The notes below the pieces were generated by a model. The model saw only the letters and a program-made list of their open reading frames with translations. It had not been told where the DNA came from and made no database searches. This document shows positions 35,466 to 44,073 of a stretch of 64,000 bases of DNA, piece by piece (the first letter of the stretch is position 1; each line of letters begins with the position of its first letter). Source of the stretch: Deinococcus peraridilitoris DSM 19664. Lineage in GTDB: Bacteria > Deinococcota > Deinococci > Deinococcales > Deinococcaceae. The stretch lies in contig NC_019789.1 in the NCBI RefSeq assembly GCF_000317835.1, positions 62,001 through 126,000 of the forward strand, read 5' to 3'. The translations under genes and the position numbers were made by a program.

Positions 35466-36468
35466 AGCCCGCTGTCTCGCCCGTCTTTCTGATGGCCACG
35501 GCCGTTTCGGTGTCCTGGCCGTCGACCAACGCCCACCATTGATGCAAGTGGCGGCACGCGCAACCGGGAAGCCCACCAGCGACGTCGACACAGAAGTCAG
35601 CGAACTCAAAGGCCTGCTTGCTGAAACCCTCTCCGACGTCGCGACCGGTATCCTCGTCGATCCGTACCTGGGCTTTCACACGGTCATGCCTCACGTGAAG
35701 CGCGACACCGGCTTGCTGATGACCCTCGAGCACCACGCGTTTCGTGAAGTCGAACGCGGACACCGCCTGAGCGGCGCTATTCCCGGCTGGACGGTCGAGC
35801 AGGCGGTGAAACACGGCGCTGAAGGCATCAAGGTGCTCGCCTGGTACCGTCCAGACGCGCCCGAAGACGTCAAAGCCCAGCAGCTCGCTTTCGTGCAGGA
35901 GATGGGAGACGCCTGCCGCGAATTCGACCGGCCTTACATCTTCGAAATCCTGCCTTACCAGCTCCAGGGTGAAAGCGATCAGGAATACGCTGCGCTCATC
36001 CCAGAACTCACGATGGGCGCCATTGAAGAGCTCAAGGATCCGGCATTCGGCGTTGACCTTTACAAGCTCGCTTTGCCCGTCGCACCACAACGCGTCAGCG
36101 AATGGGGTGGAAGTGGCAGCAGCGTCGCCGAAGCTGAACAGCTGATGCGTGAAATCACCGCGGCGCTGCCGGTCCCGTGGGTGCTGCTCAGCGGCGGCAT
36201 GGACACCAACGCTTTCGTCGAAGCGATGCAAGCAGCTGCGCGTGCAGGCGCGCGCGGCTACATGGCCGGACGTGCCGTGTGGTCCGAGTCCCTCAAGCAT
36301 TACCCGGACCTCGACGCAACCCGCAGCGCCCTCCGTCAGCAAGGCCGCTCCGCCCTGAGCCGCCTGAACGAAGTCCTGCACGACATCACACCACAAGCCA
36401 TCACCACGGATTTCCGCATCAGCCCCACGGGTCACACGACGGCAGAACTTGTTCATGGCGATTACTGA
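35437..36468 (+). CDS. LacD-type class I ketose-phosphate aldolase
   Basis: A 343-residue TIM-barrel enzyme of the tagatose-1,6-bisphosphate aldolase family. The early strand VLAVDQRPPL, the Schiff-base candidate Lys210 in DLYKLALPV and the phosphate-binding loop LLSGGMD are visible. The ATG at 35437 has GGAGAAG upstream; the frame is open further but that part is antisense to the kinase. The enzyme should cleave a ketose-1-phosphate or bisphosphate into DHAP and an aldehyde. E. coli YihT, which cleaves sulfofructose-phosphate, belongs to the same superfamily. Confidence 0.85.
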   Translation: MTQQKLTPGKARCLARLSDGHGRFGVLAVDQRPPLMQVAARATGKPTSDVDTEVSELKGLLAETLSDVATGILVDPYLGFHTVMPHVKRDTGLLMTLEHHAFREVERGHRLSGAIPGWTVEQAVKHGAEGIKVLAWYRPDAPEDVKAQQLAFVQEMGDACREFDRPYIFEILPYQLQGESDQEYAALIPELTMGAIEELKDPAFGVDLYKLALPVAPQRVSEWGGSGSSVAEAEQLMREITAALPVPWVLLSGGMDTNAFVEAMQAAARAGARGYMAGRAVWSESLKHYPDLDATRSALRQQGRSALSRLNEVLHDITPQAITTDFRISPTGHTTAELVHGDY

Positions 36469-36481
36469 ACACGGAGACTTC

Positions 36482-38668
36482 ATGACCAGCACCCAAAGCG
36501 CCCTTCCTACCCCCAGCACCACCACAGGCGGTTACAAAGTCACCGTCGATCCCCGCACCTTCAAAAGCGTGGAGAATGCCTCGTACCGAGACCAGGACAC
36601 CCGTGGATTCACGCTGGATACCCCGAACGGCTCCCTGCGCGTCGCCTTTCACGCGCCGGGTGTGCTGCGACTGACGCTCGGCAGCGCTGATTACCCTGAT
36701 TACGGCCTCGTCGTGCAGCAGGAGCAACCTGTCACAGCGACCATCACGCGCAGTGACACCGCCACCACCCTCACCTGCGGACCAGACGCCATCACGGTCA
36801 CTCACGCCACCCTCTTCCTGCACATCACTCGCAACGGCAAAACACGTCTGAGCAGCAGCAACGATCTGCACATGGGCGGAGGGTTCCGCATTCCCACCGC
36901 CATCCGCGAAGGCGAGTGGAGTGGGCTCAGCTTCGAACTTCGGGCTGGAGAGCAGATTTATGGGCTCGGCGAGAAGTTCGGCCGCGTGAATAAGCGGGGC
37001 GAGCGTGTCATCAACTGGAACGAGGATGCGTACGGCGTCAACAGCGAGTACGCCTACAAGAATGCCCCCTTTGCGTGGAGTCCCTACGGCTGGGGCGTCT
37101 TCACCAACACCACCACCCGCGTCGTGCACGGTGTCGGCTTCCCGGACTGGTCGCACCGGGCGTACTGCCTGCTCAGCCAGGAAGAACGCCTCGACACGTT
37201 CGTCTTCCTCGGTGACTCTCCCGCCGACATCCTCACGGCATACGCCAACCTCACGGGAGGTGCTCCTGAAGTGCCTCGCTGGAGCCTGGGTGTATGGATG
37301 TCCCGCGCGTACTACCGCACGGCCGAAGAGGCCATGGAGATCGCGCAGGAAATTCGTAAACGCCAAATCCCCTGTGATGTCTTCACACTGGACGGTCGCG
37401 CCTGGCTGGAAGTCGACACCCGCTGCACTCTCGATTTCGACACCTCCCGCTACCCTGACCCTGCCGCCTGGATTCGTGAACTCAAGAGCCTGCACTACAA
37501 GTTGTGCGTCTGGGAGTACCCACTGATCTCCATTCGCAATGAACACTTTGCTGACCTGGCGGCCAAAGGATACTTCCTGAAAGACCGGCAGGGTGACACT
37601 TACGTGTACCACTGGGATCCCGCGCCGTTCGGCAGCCTGCTGACGCCACTGCCACCAAGCGGCCTGATCGACTTCACCAATCCCGAAGCGCGCGCCTGGT
37701 ACAAAGCAAACCACAATAAGCTGTTCGACATCGGCGTGGACGTCATGAAAACAGACTTCGCCGAGCAGGTCCCCGAAGACGCCTACGCCAGCAACGGCGA
37801 TGATGGTGTGCGGCACCACAACGCGTACGGCCTGCTCTTCAATCAGACTGTTTACGAAGCGACCCAGGAACGCGGCCCGAGCGGTGGGCTCGTCTGGGGA
37901 CGCGCAGGCTGGACGGGCAGCCAACGCTACGCGCTCGGTTGGGGTGGCGACCCCCAAACGGACTGGGGCGGATTGATCGGCAGCCTGCACGGCGGACTGA
38001 GCTGGGGTCTCAGTGGTGTGCCCTACCATAGTCACGACATCGGCGGCTTCTACGGCCCGAAACCCGACGCGGAACTGTACGTGCGCTGGAGCCAGGTCGG
38101 CATGCTGGGCAGCCACGCGCGCTTCCACGGCACTACCCCTCGTGAACCCTGGTACTTCGGGGATGAAGCCGAAGGCATTGTCACGAACTGGGTGTACTTT
38201 CGGTACCGCCTGCTGCCCTACCTCGAGCGCCTCTGCCAGGAAGCCGTCGATCACCACCGCCCTGTGACGCGCGCCATGGCATACGCCTTCCCCAACGAGC
38301 CCGAAAGCTGGGCCTTCGAAGAGCAGTACATGCTCGGCGACGCACTTCTTGTCGCCCCGGTCGTGCAGAGCGGCGGCGAAGTTCGCGTTTACCTGCCTGA
38401 GGGCCAGTGGACGCATCTCTTCACGGGTGAAGTCTTTCAAGGTGGCCGGACGTACGACATCACCGCGCCTCTCGAATGGATCCCTGTCTTTGGTCGTGCC
38501 GGTTCCTACGTTCCACTCGGCCCCGCCGGACAACACACCGGAGAAATTGAAGCTGGCAGAATCACACAGGTCCTCGTGTTCGAGGAGCACACCACTTCAG
38601 AGCACATCCCCTTCGCCGGGCAGGAAGTTACCGTCGTCCGTGCTGGCACGCATCTCCTCGAACGCTGA
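36482..38668 (+). CDS. GH31 alpha-glycosidase, YicI-like
   Basis: A protein of 728 residues with an N-terminal beta-sandwich, a catalytic barrel and C-terminal beta-domains. The nucleophile is Asp425 in VMKTDFAE and the acid/base Asp490 in ALGWGGD. The 65-residue spacing is close to that of E. coli YicI (Asp416/Asp482). LSGVPYHSHDIGGF is the family signature. The Arg and Trp residues that bind the sulfonate in sulfoquinovosidases are not evident. Predicted cytoplasmic alpha-xylosidase or related activity releasing the sugar used by the operon. Confidence 0.85.
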   Translation: MTSTQSALPTPSTTTGGYKVTVDPRTFKSVENASYRDQDTRGFTLDTPNGSLRVAFHAPGVLRLTLGSADYPDYGLVVQQEQPVTATITRSDTATTLTCGPDAITVTHATLFLHITRNGKTRLSSSNDLHMGGGFRIPTAIREGEWSGLSFELRAGEQIYGLGEKFGRVNKRGERVINWNEDAYGVNSEYAYKNAPFAWSPYGWGVFTNTTTRVVHGVGFPDWSHRAYCLLSQEERLDTFVFLGDSPADILTAYANLTGGAPEVPRWSLGVWMSRAYYRTAEEAMEIAQEIRKRQIPCDVFTLDGRAWLEVDTRCTLDFDTSRYPDPAAWIRELKSLHYKLCVWEYPLISIRNEHFADLAAKGYFLKDRQGDTYVYHWDPAPFGSLLTPLPPSGLIDFTNPEARAWYKANHNKLFDIGVDVMKTDFAEQVPEDAYASNGDDGVRHHNAYGLLFNQTVYEATQERGPSGGLVWGRAGWTGSQRYALGWGGDPQTDWGGLIGSLHGGLSWGLSGVPYHSHDIGGFYGPKPDAELYVRWSQVGMLGSHARFHGTTPREPWYFGDEAEGIVTNWVYFRYRLLPYLERLCQEAVDHHRPVTRAMAYAFPNEPESWAFEEQYMLGDALLVAPVVQSGGEVRVYLPEGQWTHLFTGEVFQGGRTYDITAPLEWIPVFGRAGSYVPLGPAGQHTGEIEAGRITQVLVFEEHTTSEHIPFAGQEVTVVRAGTHLLER

Positions 38669-38686
38669 GCACCTGGGAAGGACGGC

Positions 38687-39607
38687 ATGGACACTCTGCT
38701 TTTCACGCTGAACGCCGTCCTTCCTGCGTTCTGCATCGTCGCACTGGGCGCGTTCGCCGGCAGGATGATGCCCGGCCTCGATCCCTTGCCGATCTCCAGG
38801 CTGGCGATGTACTTCATGACACCGGCCTTGATCATCTCGACGGCCGCGCACGCCTCCATTCCGGCCGACAACGCCAGCCGCCTCGCCATCGCATACCTGC
38901 TGTTCATGGTGGTGCTGGCGGTCGTGTGTTACCTGCTGGTGTGGAAGCAACCCAAAAAACGCCGCAACGGGGTTGTCGCGGCCAGTCTTTTCGCGAATAC
39001 CGGCAATATGGGACTCTCGCTGTCCTTGTTCGCGTATGGAATTCCAGGGCTGGAGCGTTCGGTCATCATCTTCGTGCTCAGCATGCTGCTGATGTTCTCA
39101 ATTGGCCCCGCGCTCCTCTCTGGCAACGGTGGGCGCTTCAGACAGCGGCTCCTCGAAGCCTGGAAATTACCACCCATCTGGGCGGCAGTGGTCGGCTTGC
39201 TGCTCAACACCACCAACACCGACCTCCCGGTGGTACCGGACCGGGTTCTTGAATTGCTGGGTGGCGCAGTCGTTCCTACCATGTTGTTGCTGCTCGGCAT
39301 TCAAGTTGCCCGCACCTGGACTTGGAAACTCACCGCCATCAACTGGCCTGCCGTACTGCTCAAAAGCGCAGTCGCGCCCGCCCTTGCCGTTGGTGTAGGC
39401 CTGCTCCTCGGACTCCAGGGGTTGGACCTCGCCGTACTGACCCTCAGTGCAGCACTCCCCACCGCCGTGAACATCTTTGGAGTTGCCGTCGAAGTTGGCG
39501 GCGACTACGACGATGTCGGACGGACCATCTTTATTACCACCTTGACCAGCGCCTTCACCATCAGCGCCACCATCGTCACTTTTCACCAACTTGTTCCCAT
39601 TCCGTAG
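38687..39607 (+). CDS. AEC-family membrane carrier
   Basis: A 306-residue protein with about ten hydrophobic segments and typical auxin-efflux-carrier features: FANTGNMGLSLSLFAYG in the first half, VVPTMLLLLGIQVA, and LSAALPTAVNIFGVAVEVG in the second. Bacterial members move organic acids such as malonate or malate. It is the last gene of the island, 18 bases after GH31, so it may export the acid formed by the aldehyde dehydrogenase. An IS4 end lies 10 bases after its stop. Confidence 0.82.
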   Translation: MDTLLFTLNAVLPAFCIVALGAFAGRMMPGLDPLPISRLAMYFMTPALIISTAAHASIPADNASRLAIAYLLFMVVLAVVCYLLVWKQPKKRRNGVVAASLFANTGNMGLSLSLFAYGIPGLERSVIIFVLSMLLMFSIGPALLSGNGGRFRQRLLEAWKLPPIWAAVVGLLLNTTNTDLPVVPDRVLELLGGAVVPTMLLLLGIQVARTWTWKLTAINWPAVLLKSAVAPALAVGVGLLLGLQGLDLAVLTLSAALPTAVNIFGVAVEVGGDYDDVGRTIFITTLTSAFTISATIVTFHQLVPIP

Positions 39608-39617
39608 GGACCTGGAT

Positions 39618-40550
39618 CTCAGTACTCCACGACTTGGGTTGAGTGCTGTTCTGGAGCGGGAAAAGGTTTCATGACGAGGCTCAGGAGAGCTTGTCGCTCA
39701 CCCGTGTCCCAGCGCAAGGCGGCAGCAAGGCGCTCCAAACCGTACCTGAGGAGGCTCACTGCACGGCGTCCGTGTTTTTTGCGTTTGATGGGCCGCTGCT
39801 GGTGACACCACACGCCGACACGCAAACACCACGCCAAAGCCAGCTTCCTGTACGATAACAGCCACACCAAAGTACGTTCCACTCGCCAGCAGTACGTCCC
39901 AAATGATTACTGGACTCGATGCCCCGTCGTGCGATCCGCGGGACGATGCCGCGCTGATACAACGCCGTGCGGCATCGTGAGTAGTCGTAGCCCTTGTCGG
40001 CGTGTAACTTGACTGGGCGACGCTGTGGCCGACCCCCCTTGCCGTTGCGTACACCCTGCACAGCAGCGAGGGTTGCCTCAAGCTGTCGGGAATCGTGCAC
40101 GTTGGCGCCGCTGATCGTTACCGCCAGCGGAAGACCTTGCCGGTCGACGAGCAGGTGCAGCTTGCACCCGGCCTTGCCGCGATCTGTGGGATTTGGGCCG
40201 GTGGCGACGCCGCCGCGCGGTGCAGGGAGACTGGCCCAGTCGATGGAAGCACGCGACCAGTCGAGCGCACCCTGACGAGCAGCATAGTCGAGGACGAGGC
40301 GTAGGAGACGTGCCCAAACGCCTTGACGCAGCCATTCTCGGAAGCGGCGCTCGCGGGTCTGCCCACTCCCGAAGCCGAGAGCGAGAGGGAGCTGGCGCCA
40401 TGGGAGACCCCAGCGGAGGATGTAGAGAATCCCCGCCAACGTACGGCGGGCATGGATCTTCGTTCGACCCCCGTGTGGTCGGGGTGTTTGAGCGGGAATG
40501 ACGGTTTTCACGATGACCCAGAGATCGTCAGGGACGAGATGCTCGACCAT
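39618..40550 (-). pseudogene. Chimeric transposase: IS5-family body joined to IS4-family tail
   Basis: From 40550 the frame encodes an IS5-family transposase (RRTLAGILYILRWGLPWRQLP, KLHLLVDRQGLPLAVTISGA, KLHADKGYDYSRCR). A one-base loss near 39890 shifts the frame; the other frame continues RVERTLVWLLSYRKL and then runs directly into ALAWCLRVGVWCHQQRPIKRK, the C-terminal end of the IS4 transposase found complete at 45308-46408. The junction lies near 39842. The left end CTCAGTACTCCACGACTTGG (39618-39637) is a variant of the IS4 terminal repeat. No target duplication was found. Confidence 0.8.
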
Positions 40551-40655
40551 TTTGCCAAGATACCGACACTTGTTCTGACCTCAGCCTCTAAAGAGACGCG
40601 TCGATTATAAGCAAGGCCGGCGCAGCCGGATCGGTGCTGAGCGCTCAGCACCGAC

Positions 40656-40892
40656 TCAACCCAACAGCTTGCCCCAATTGAGAAGCGTCCGTTCGTGGAT
40701 CTTTACAACAGGAGTAAGGGAACTCATTTCTCCCATGAATTGGAGTACGTATCGAAAGCCGGAAGAGGCAACATCCAACTCGACGGCCGAGGTCACGAGA
40801 CGCTTATTCCACTCGTCCCTCTCGCTCGCCTGGAGCGGCGCCATGCTCCAGTGGACGCACGCTGCCGACTCATCAGGTTTTTTGTAATACAA
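40656..40892 (-). CDS. Small ORF of unknown function (weak)
   Basis: A 78-residue frame starting with TTG and reading MYYKKPDESAACVHW at the front and ERTLLNWGKLLG at the end has plausible protein composition, and the plus-strand frames here look worse. There is no clear ribosome site. It may be the end of a gene truncated by the IS5/IS4 chimera. Otherwise 40551-40982 holds only the upstream end of the IS5 piece and the vapB promoter region. Confidence 0.3.
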   Translation of the reverse strand: MYYKKPDESAACVHWSMAPLQASERDEWNKRLVTSAVELDVASSGFRYVLQFMGEMSSLTPVVKIHERTLLNWGKLLG

Positions 40893-40982
40893 ATTACCAC
40901 AAGGATAGGAAAACTGAGGGGAACTGGAGATGGTAGGGTGGGAATAGAAAAGCTAAGTGGCACATGTCAAAGGAGGGCTACG

Positions 40983-41243
40983 ATGGAATCACGAGTGTAC
41001 ACCGCATCAATTACTGCAAAGGGACGAGTTGTAGTTCCCCAACCGCTCCGAGAATCCCTCAAAGTCAAGGAAGGTGACACTATCCTCTTCATTGAAGACG
41101 AGGTTGGCATCCGCGTCACCACCCGAGCCGCCCTGGTTCAGGAACTCGCCGGGAGCCTGGCTGAAGACGACGGGCGCGACTTCACCAGTGAACTCCTGCA
41201 GGAACGCCGCGAGGAAGCCGAGCGCGAAAAGGGACACGAGTGA
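40983..41243 (+). CDS. vapB: VapB-type AbrB/MazE-fold antitoxin
   Basis: An 86-residue protein with an N-terminal swapped-hairpin AbrB DNA-binding domain (VYTASITAKGRVVVPQPLRESLKVKEGDTILFI) and an acidic C-terminal tail (AEDDGRDFTSELLQERREEAE) that would embrace the toxin. AAAGGAGG lies just upstream of the ATG. It overlaps the PIN toxin gene by 4 bases, the standard vapBC layout, and should autorepress the operon with its partner. Confidence 0.88.
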   Translation: MESRVYTASITAKGRVVVPQPLRESLKVKEGDTILFIEDEVGIRVTTRAALVQELAGSLAEDDGRDFTSELLQERREEAEREKGHE

Positions 41244-41647
41244 GTGCCCGTCCTCTGCTGCTGGATGCGAGCGCCCTGATGGCCTTCTTCCGCAAGGAGC
41301 CCGGCTGGGAAGTGGTAGCCCAGGCCCTCACCGACCGGCACTGCCTGATCAGCAGCGCGAACGTCGTCGAGGCTGAAGGCAAGCTCGTCAGCGACGGCAC
41401 GTTCACCGTGGATCGGGTGCGCCGCCGTTTCGGCGTCCTCACGCAGGTGCTCGAAGTCGTGCCCTTTCCCAGCGCCGCTCAGCATGCTGCCAGCTTCTAC
41501 TATGCCCGGCGCCGCCCCTACAACCTCAGCCTCGGAGACGCCCTGTGCCTCGCCACTGCTGAACACCACGGCGCTGATGCCCTCACGGCTGAGAGCGCTT
41601 GGGCCAGCCTGCCCGACCTGCCCGTCCAGATACAAGTCATCCGGTGA
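41240..41647 (+). CDS. vapC: VapC-type PIN-domain ribonuclease toxin
   Basis: A 135-residue PIN domain starting at GTG 41240. The acidic residues expected at the active site are visible in LLLDASALMAF, in SSANVVEAEGKL and in LGDALCLATA. VapC toxins cleave tRNA or rRNA when free of antitoxin. Located beside the recombinase and partition genes, the pair probably helps keep the replicon. Confidence 0.9.
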   Translation: MSARPLLLDASALMAFFRKEPGWEVVAQALTDRHCLISSANVVEAEGKLVSDGTFTVDRVRRRFGVLTQVLEVVPFPSAAQHAASFYYARRRPYNLSLGDALCLATAEHHGADALTAESAWASLPDLPVQIQVIR

Positions 41648-41804
41648 GCAGTTGGAAATAAGGAATTTCCAGCCGAGGGCCGTCCGAGGCCACCGTTCAG
41701 CCTGCGTAGCGGGACGCACGACTCAGCGTCGCAAGAGTTGTCTGAACTCAAAATTGCGGGCTGACCGGACCATCTTGAAGGCTTTCAGCACGACTACTGG
41801 AGCC

Positions 41805-41846
41805 TGCGATAAGACACTGGTTGCGACAACTGCTCTTATCGCAACC
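41805..41846. repeat. Overlapping inverted repeats upstream of the recombinase
   Basis: TGCGATAAGA (41805-41814) is inverted at 41834-41843, and GGTTGCGA (41819-41826) is inverted at 41839-41846. The right arm TCTTATCGCAACC can therefore pair with either left copy. The set lies 27-68 bases upstream of the recombinase ATG and could be an operator, a mutually exclusive RNA hairpin or a recombination core. The remaining part of 41648-41872 also holds a 7-pair repeat at 41653-41671 after vapC. Confidence 0.55.
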
Positions 41847-41872
41847 AAAAAGAGCGTAAGCTGAGTGGACCC

Positions 41873-42835
41873 ATGACCCTCGTGCCGTACGCTGCGACAC
41901 CCCTCGCGCGCGCAATGCCCCTGACCGCCCTGCCCGAAGACGAACTGCGCCGCCGTGCCGTGACCTGGGCCCGCGACCGCGAATTTGACGGCCTGTGGCA
42001 GCTCACGGAAGCGTACCTGACCGTGTATGGCCCCAACGGTGGCCAGGTCAGTGCCCACACCCTGCGAGACTACAAACGCGGCGTCCGGGTGCTGCTCGAT
42101 GAAGGGCAGTTCGACCTGCTGCGGCCTGGCCGTGACGCGGGCGCCCTGTACCTGCGCAGCCTCGAGAATGAAACGGCCTCAAGGCGCGCCTTGCGACCAT
42201 CCACCGTGCAGAACCGCCTCGCGGCCGCCAAGTGGCTGTACCGGGCCTTGCGCTGGGCGGGCGCGACCACAGCGGATCCCTTCGAACATCCCCGGCCGGT
42301 GAAGGACACGGTCGATCCGTCCGACAAACGCGACGCCTACACGCAGGATGAACTCGAGCGTCTGTTGCAGATCGCCGGGCCGCGCGACCGGGTGATCATC
42401 CTGCTGTGCGCCTACGCCGGGCTGCGCAACAGTGAAGTGCGCGCCCTGCGCTGGGACGACATCGACTTCGCACGCCAGCAGTTGACCGTGCAACGTGGCA
42501 AAGGACGCAAGCCGCGCAGCGTCACCCTGGCGCTCACCTTGACGCGCGCCCTGCGGGCCTTGCCCAGACGGCCGGACGGGCTGGTGATCGGCTTGAGTTC
42601 CTACGGGCTGCGCAAACGAGTCAGGAAACTGGCGGTGATCGCGGAGATTCCCGAGAAGGCGCTGCGTGGGCGTGGCGTGCACGCTTTGCGGCATTACGCG
42701 GGCGTGCGCCTGATCGAGGAAACCAACGACCTCGACCTAGTTGCGCAGTTCCTCGGTCATGCGAACATCCAGACCACCCGAACGTACACCAAGCGGGCCG
42801 ATAAACGCCAGAAGAAAAGCGTGGGTGTGTGGTAG
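41873..42835 (+). CDS. Tyrosine recombinase (phage-integrase family)
   Basis: A 320-residue protein with an N-terminal SAM-like core-binding domain (about 40-140) and a catalytic domain containing YAGLRNSEVRALRWDDID (first Arg), HALRHYAGVRLIE (HxxR) and LGHANIQTTRTYTK (His and the nucleophilic Tyr). Size and layout match XerC/D-like and plasmid resolvase enzymes. Convergent to the partition operon, it may resolve replicon multimers at the repeats just upstream. Confidence 0.92.
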   Translation: MTLVPYAATPLARAMPLTALPEDELRRRAVTWARDREFDGLWQLTEAYLTVYGPNGGQVSAHTLRDYKRGVRVLLDEGQFDLLRPGRDAGALYLRSLENETASRRALRPSTVQNRLAAAKWLYRALRWAGATTADPFEHPRPVKDTVDPSDKRDAYTQDELERLLQIAGPRDRVIILLCAYAGLRNSEVRALRWDDIDFARQQLTVQRGKGRKPRSVTLALTLTRALRALPRRPDGLVIGLSSYGLRKRVRKLAVIAEIPEKALRGRGVHALRHYAGVRLIEETNDLDLVAQFLGHANIQTTRTYTKRADKRQKKSVGVW

Positions 42836-42894
42836 TCAACCGAGGTCACCTTGGTGCTCAGCCTTCACTGCACCACGGATCCACCCGCCAGCAA

Positions 42895-42916
42895 GCCCCG
42901 GCAATGATGCCGGGGC
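42895..42916. terminator. Bidirectional terminator between recombinase and partition operon
   Basis: GCCCCGGCA and TGCCGGGGC form a perfect 9-pair stem with the loop ATGA, placed between two convergent genes. No T-run is present, so efficiency is uncertain. Confidence 0.6.
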
Positions 42917-42930
42917 CTCCATGGCATCAC

Positions 42931-43392
42931 TTACCGGTTGAGGCGCTCACGCAGCATCAACAGCAGTTTGCGTTGCGTGTCCTCGTCGTGCAGGGTCAGG
43001 CTGATCCAGGCGGCGACGAGCATGTCGGCGGAGGGCTTGCGACCGATGCGTTTCTTGTTGGTCAATAAGAACGCTTCCAGTTCGTCCTTGAGGCTTTCCG
43101 GGACACGCCCGGTAATGCCGACCTTGCGTTCCTGAAGACTCGACAGCTCATCGAGTTCGGCGAGTGCGTCCCGGACGCCAGACTGCTCTACCGCCGCTTC
43201 GGCAGCCTCAGTCATCTGGGCGGTCTCCCGCTCAGCAGGTTTGGCTGATCTGGTCCCCGGAGCCGTTTTGCCTGCTGACGCCTTGCGCCCTCTTGCTGGT
43301 GGCGTCCCGCGTGCTGTGGCTTGATCGACAGGCTCACTTTCGACGGGAGCATCGGCGGTGTCACGATTTCCTCTCAGGTGTCCGAAAGTCAC
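42931..43392 (-). CDS. Small ParB-like partition protein
   Basis: A 153-residue protein: a Pro/Ala/Lys-rich disordered N-terminal half and a compact C-terminal domain (KVGITGRVPESLKDELEAFLLTNKKRIGRKPSADMLVAAWISL) that looks like a ribbon-helix-helix or related dimeric DNA-binding fold. It overlaps the ParA gene by 4 bases. In type Ib systems such small proteins bind the centromere and stimulate the ParA ATPase through their flexible N-terminus. Identification rests mainly on context. Confidence 0.65.
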   Translation of the reverse strand: MTFGHLRGNRDTADAPVESEPVDQATARGTPPARGRKASAGKTAPGTRSAKPAERETAQMTEAAEAAVEQSGVRDALAELDELSSLQERKVGITGRVPESLKDELEAFLLTNKKRIGRKPSADMLVAAWISLTLHDEDTQRKLLLMLRERLNR

Positions 43393-44012
43393 AAGGCACC
43401 TGCAGGCGCGGCCAGGCGCAACTCGTCGAATACCCGCTCGTAATCGTACCAGCCGAGCCGGCCGTACTTGCCCATGTTGCTCGCAAGTTTGCCACTGTTG
43501 ACGGCGTGCTTGAAATCTTCGGTGTGGCGGACGGTCTGCCTGATCGTTTTCACGCCCAGTTCCTCGATTTCACGGCGCGCCTCTTCCACGAGCCTTTTGT
43601 TGTGCGGGGTTGTCTGCACGAACAGTGCGCGCAGCTTGGCGAGCGTGGGGTCGACGGTTTTGATGGCGTCTGCTGTCTGGAGCATACTCTCGAGGGTCAT
43701 CATTTCGACGATGGCGGGCACGACCAACACGTCCGCGTCGTTGTAGGCGTCGATGATGCCGTCACCGGTCAAGCCACCTTTCTGGTCGATGACAAAATGC
43801 TCATGGCTGCGCGCCAGGCGCAGTGAGCCGCCATAGTCCGTCACGGTGAAGGGAAGCTGCTCTCCCCCACGAGCTTTCCACGAGATCGAGTGCTTCGCGT
43901 CGTCCATGTCGATCAGCAAAGTCTTGCCGTGACGTGCGAGCAGCGCGCTCAGGTGGATGGCCGAGGTAGTTTTTCCACAGCCTCCTTTTTTTGATGTGAG
44001 CGATATAACCAT
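43389..44012 (-). CDS. parA: ParA-family partition ATPase, small (type Ib)
   Basis: A protein of 207 residues from the ATG at 44012, beginning MVISLTSKKGGCGKTTSAIHL, the deviant Walker A of ParA/MinD, followed by LLIDMDDAKHS (Walker A') and DVLVVPAIVEMM (Walker B region). It has no N-terminal helix-turn-helix, which places it with the ParF-like small ATPases. The frame is open to 44147 but homology starts at 44012. The palindromic sites at 44074-44138 sit directly upstream, where type Ib centromeres and operators lie. Confidence 0.88.
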   Translation of the reverse strand: MVISLTSKKGGCGKTTSAIHLSALLARHGKTLLIDMDDAKHSISWKARGGEQLPFTVTDYGGSLRLARSHEHFVIDQKGGLTGDGIIDAYNDADVLVVPAIVEMMTLESMLQTADAIKTVDPTLAKLRALFVQTTPHNKRLVEEARREIEELGVKTIRQTVRHTEDFKHAVNSGKLASNMGKYGRLGWYDYERVFDELRLAAPAGAL

Positions 44013-44073
44013 CAGTTCATTGTGACACATCTCTGGCTGATCCTTGCTGGACCTGATGCGAGAGCAGAATACG

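Noticed and set aside
35422..36525. A 367-codon antisense frame over the aldolase gene
   Set aside because: Shadow of the LacD-type gene; residues look random and there is no ribosome site.
36419..38590. A 723-codon open frame antisense to the GH31 gene
   Set aside because: The plus strand has full GH31 motifs and correct spacing; the antisense frame has no family signature and results from high third-position GC.
36482..38668. Assignment of the GH31 as a sulfoquinovosidase
   Set aside because: The catalytic surroundings fit YicI-like enzymes and the Arg/Trp sulfonate-binding motif is not evident.
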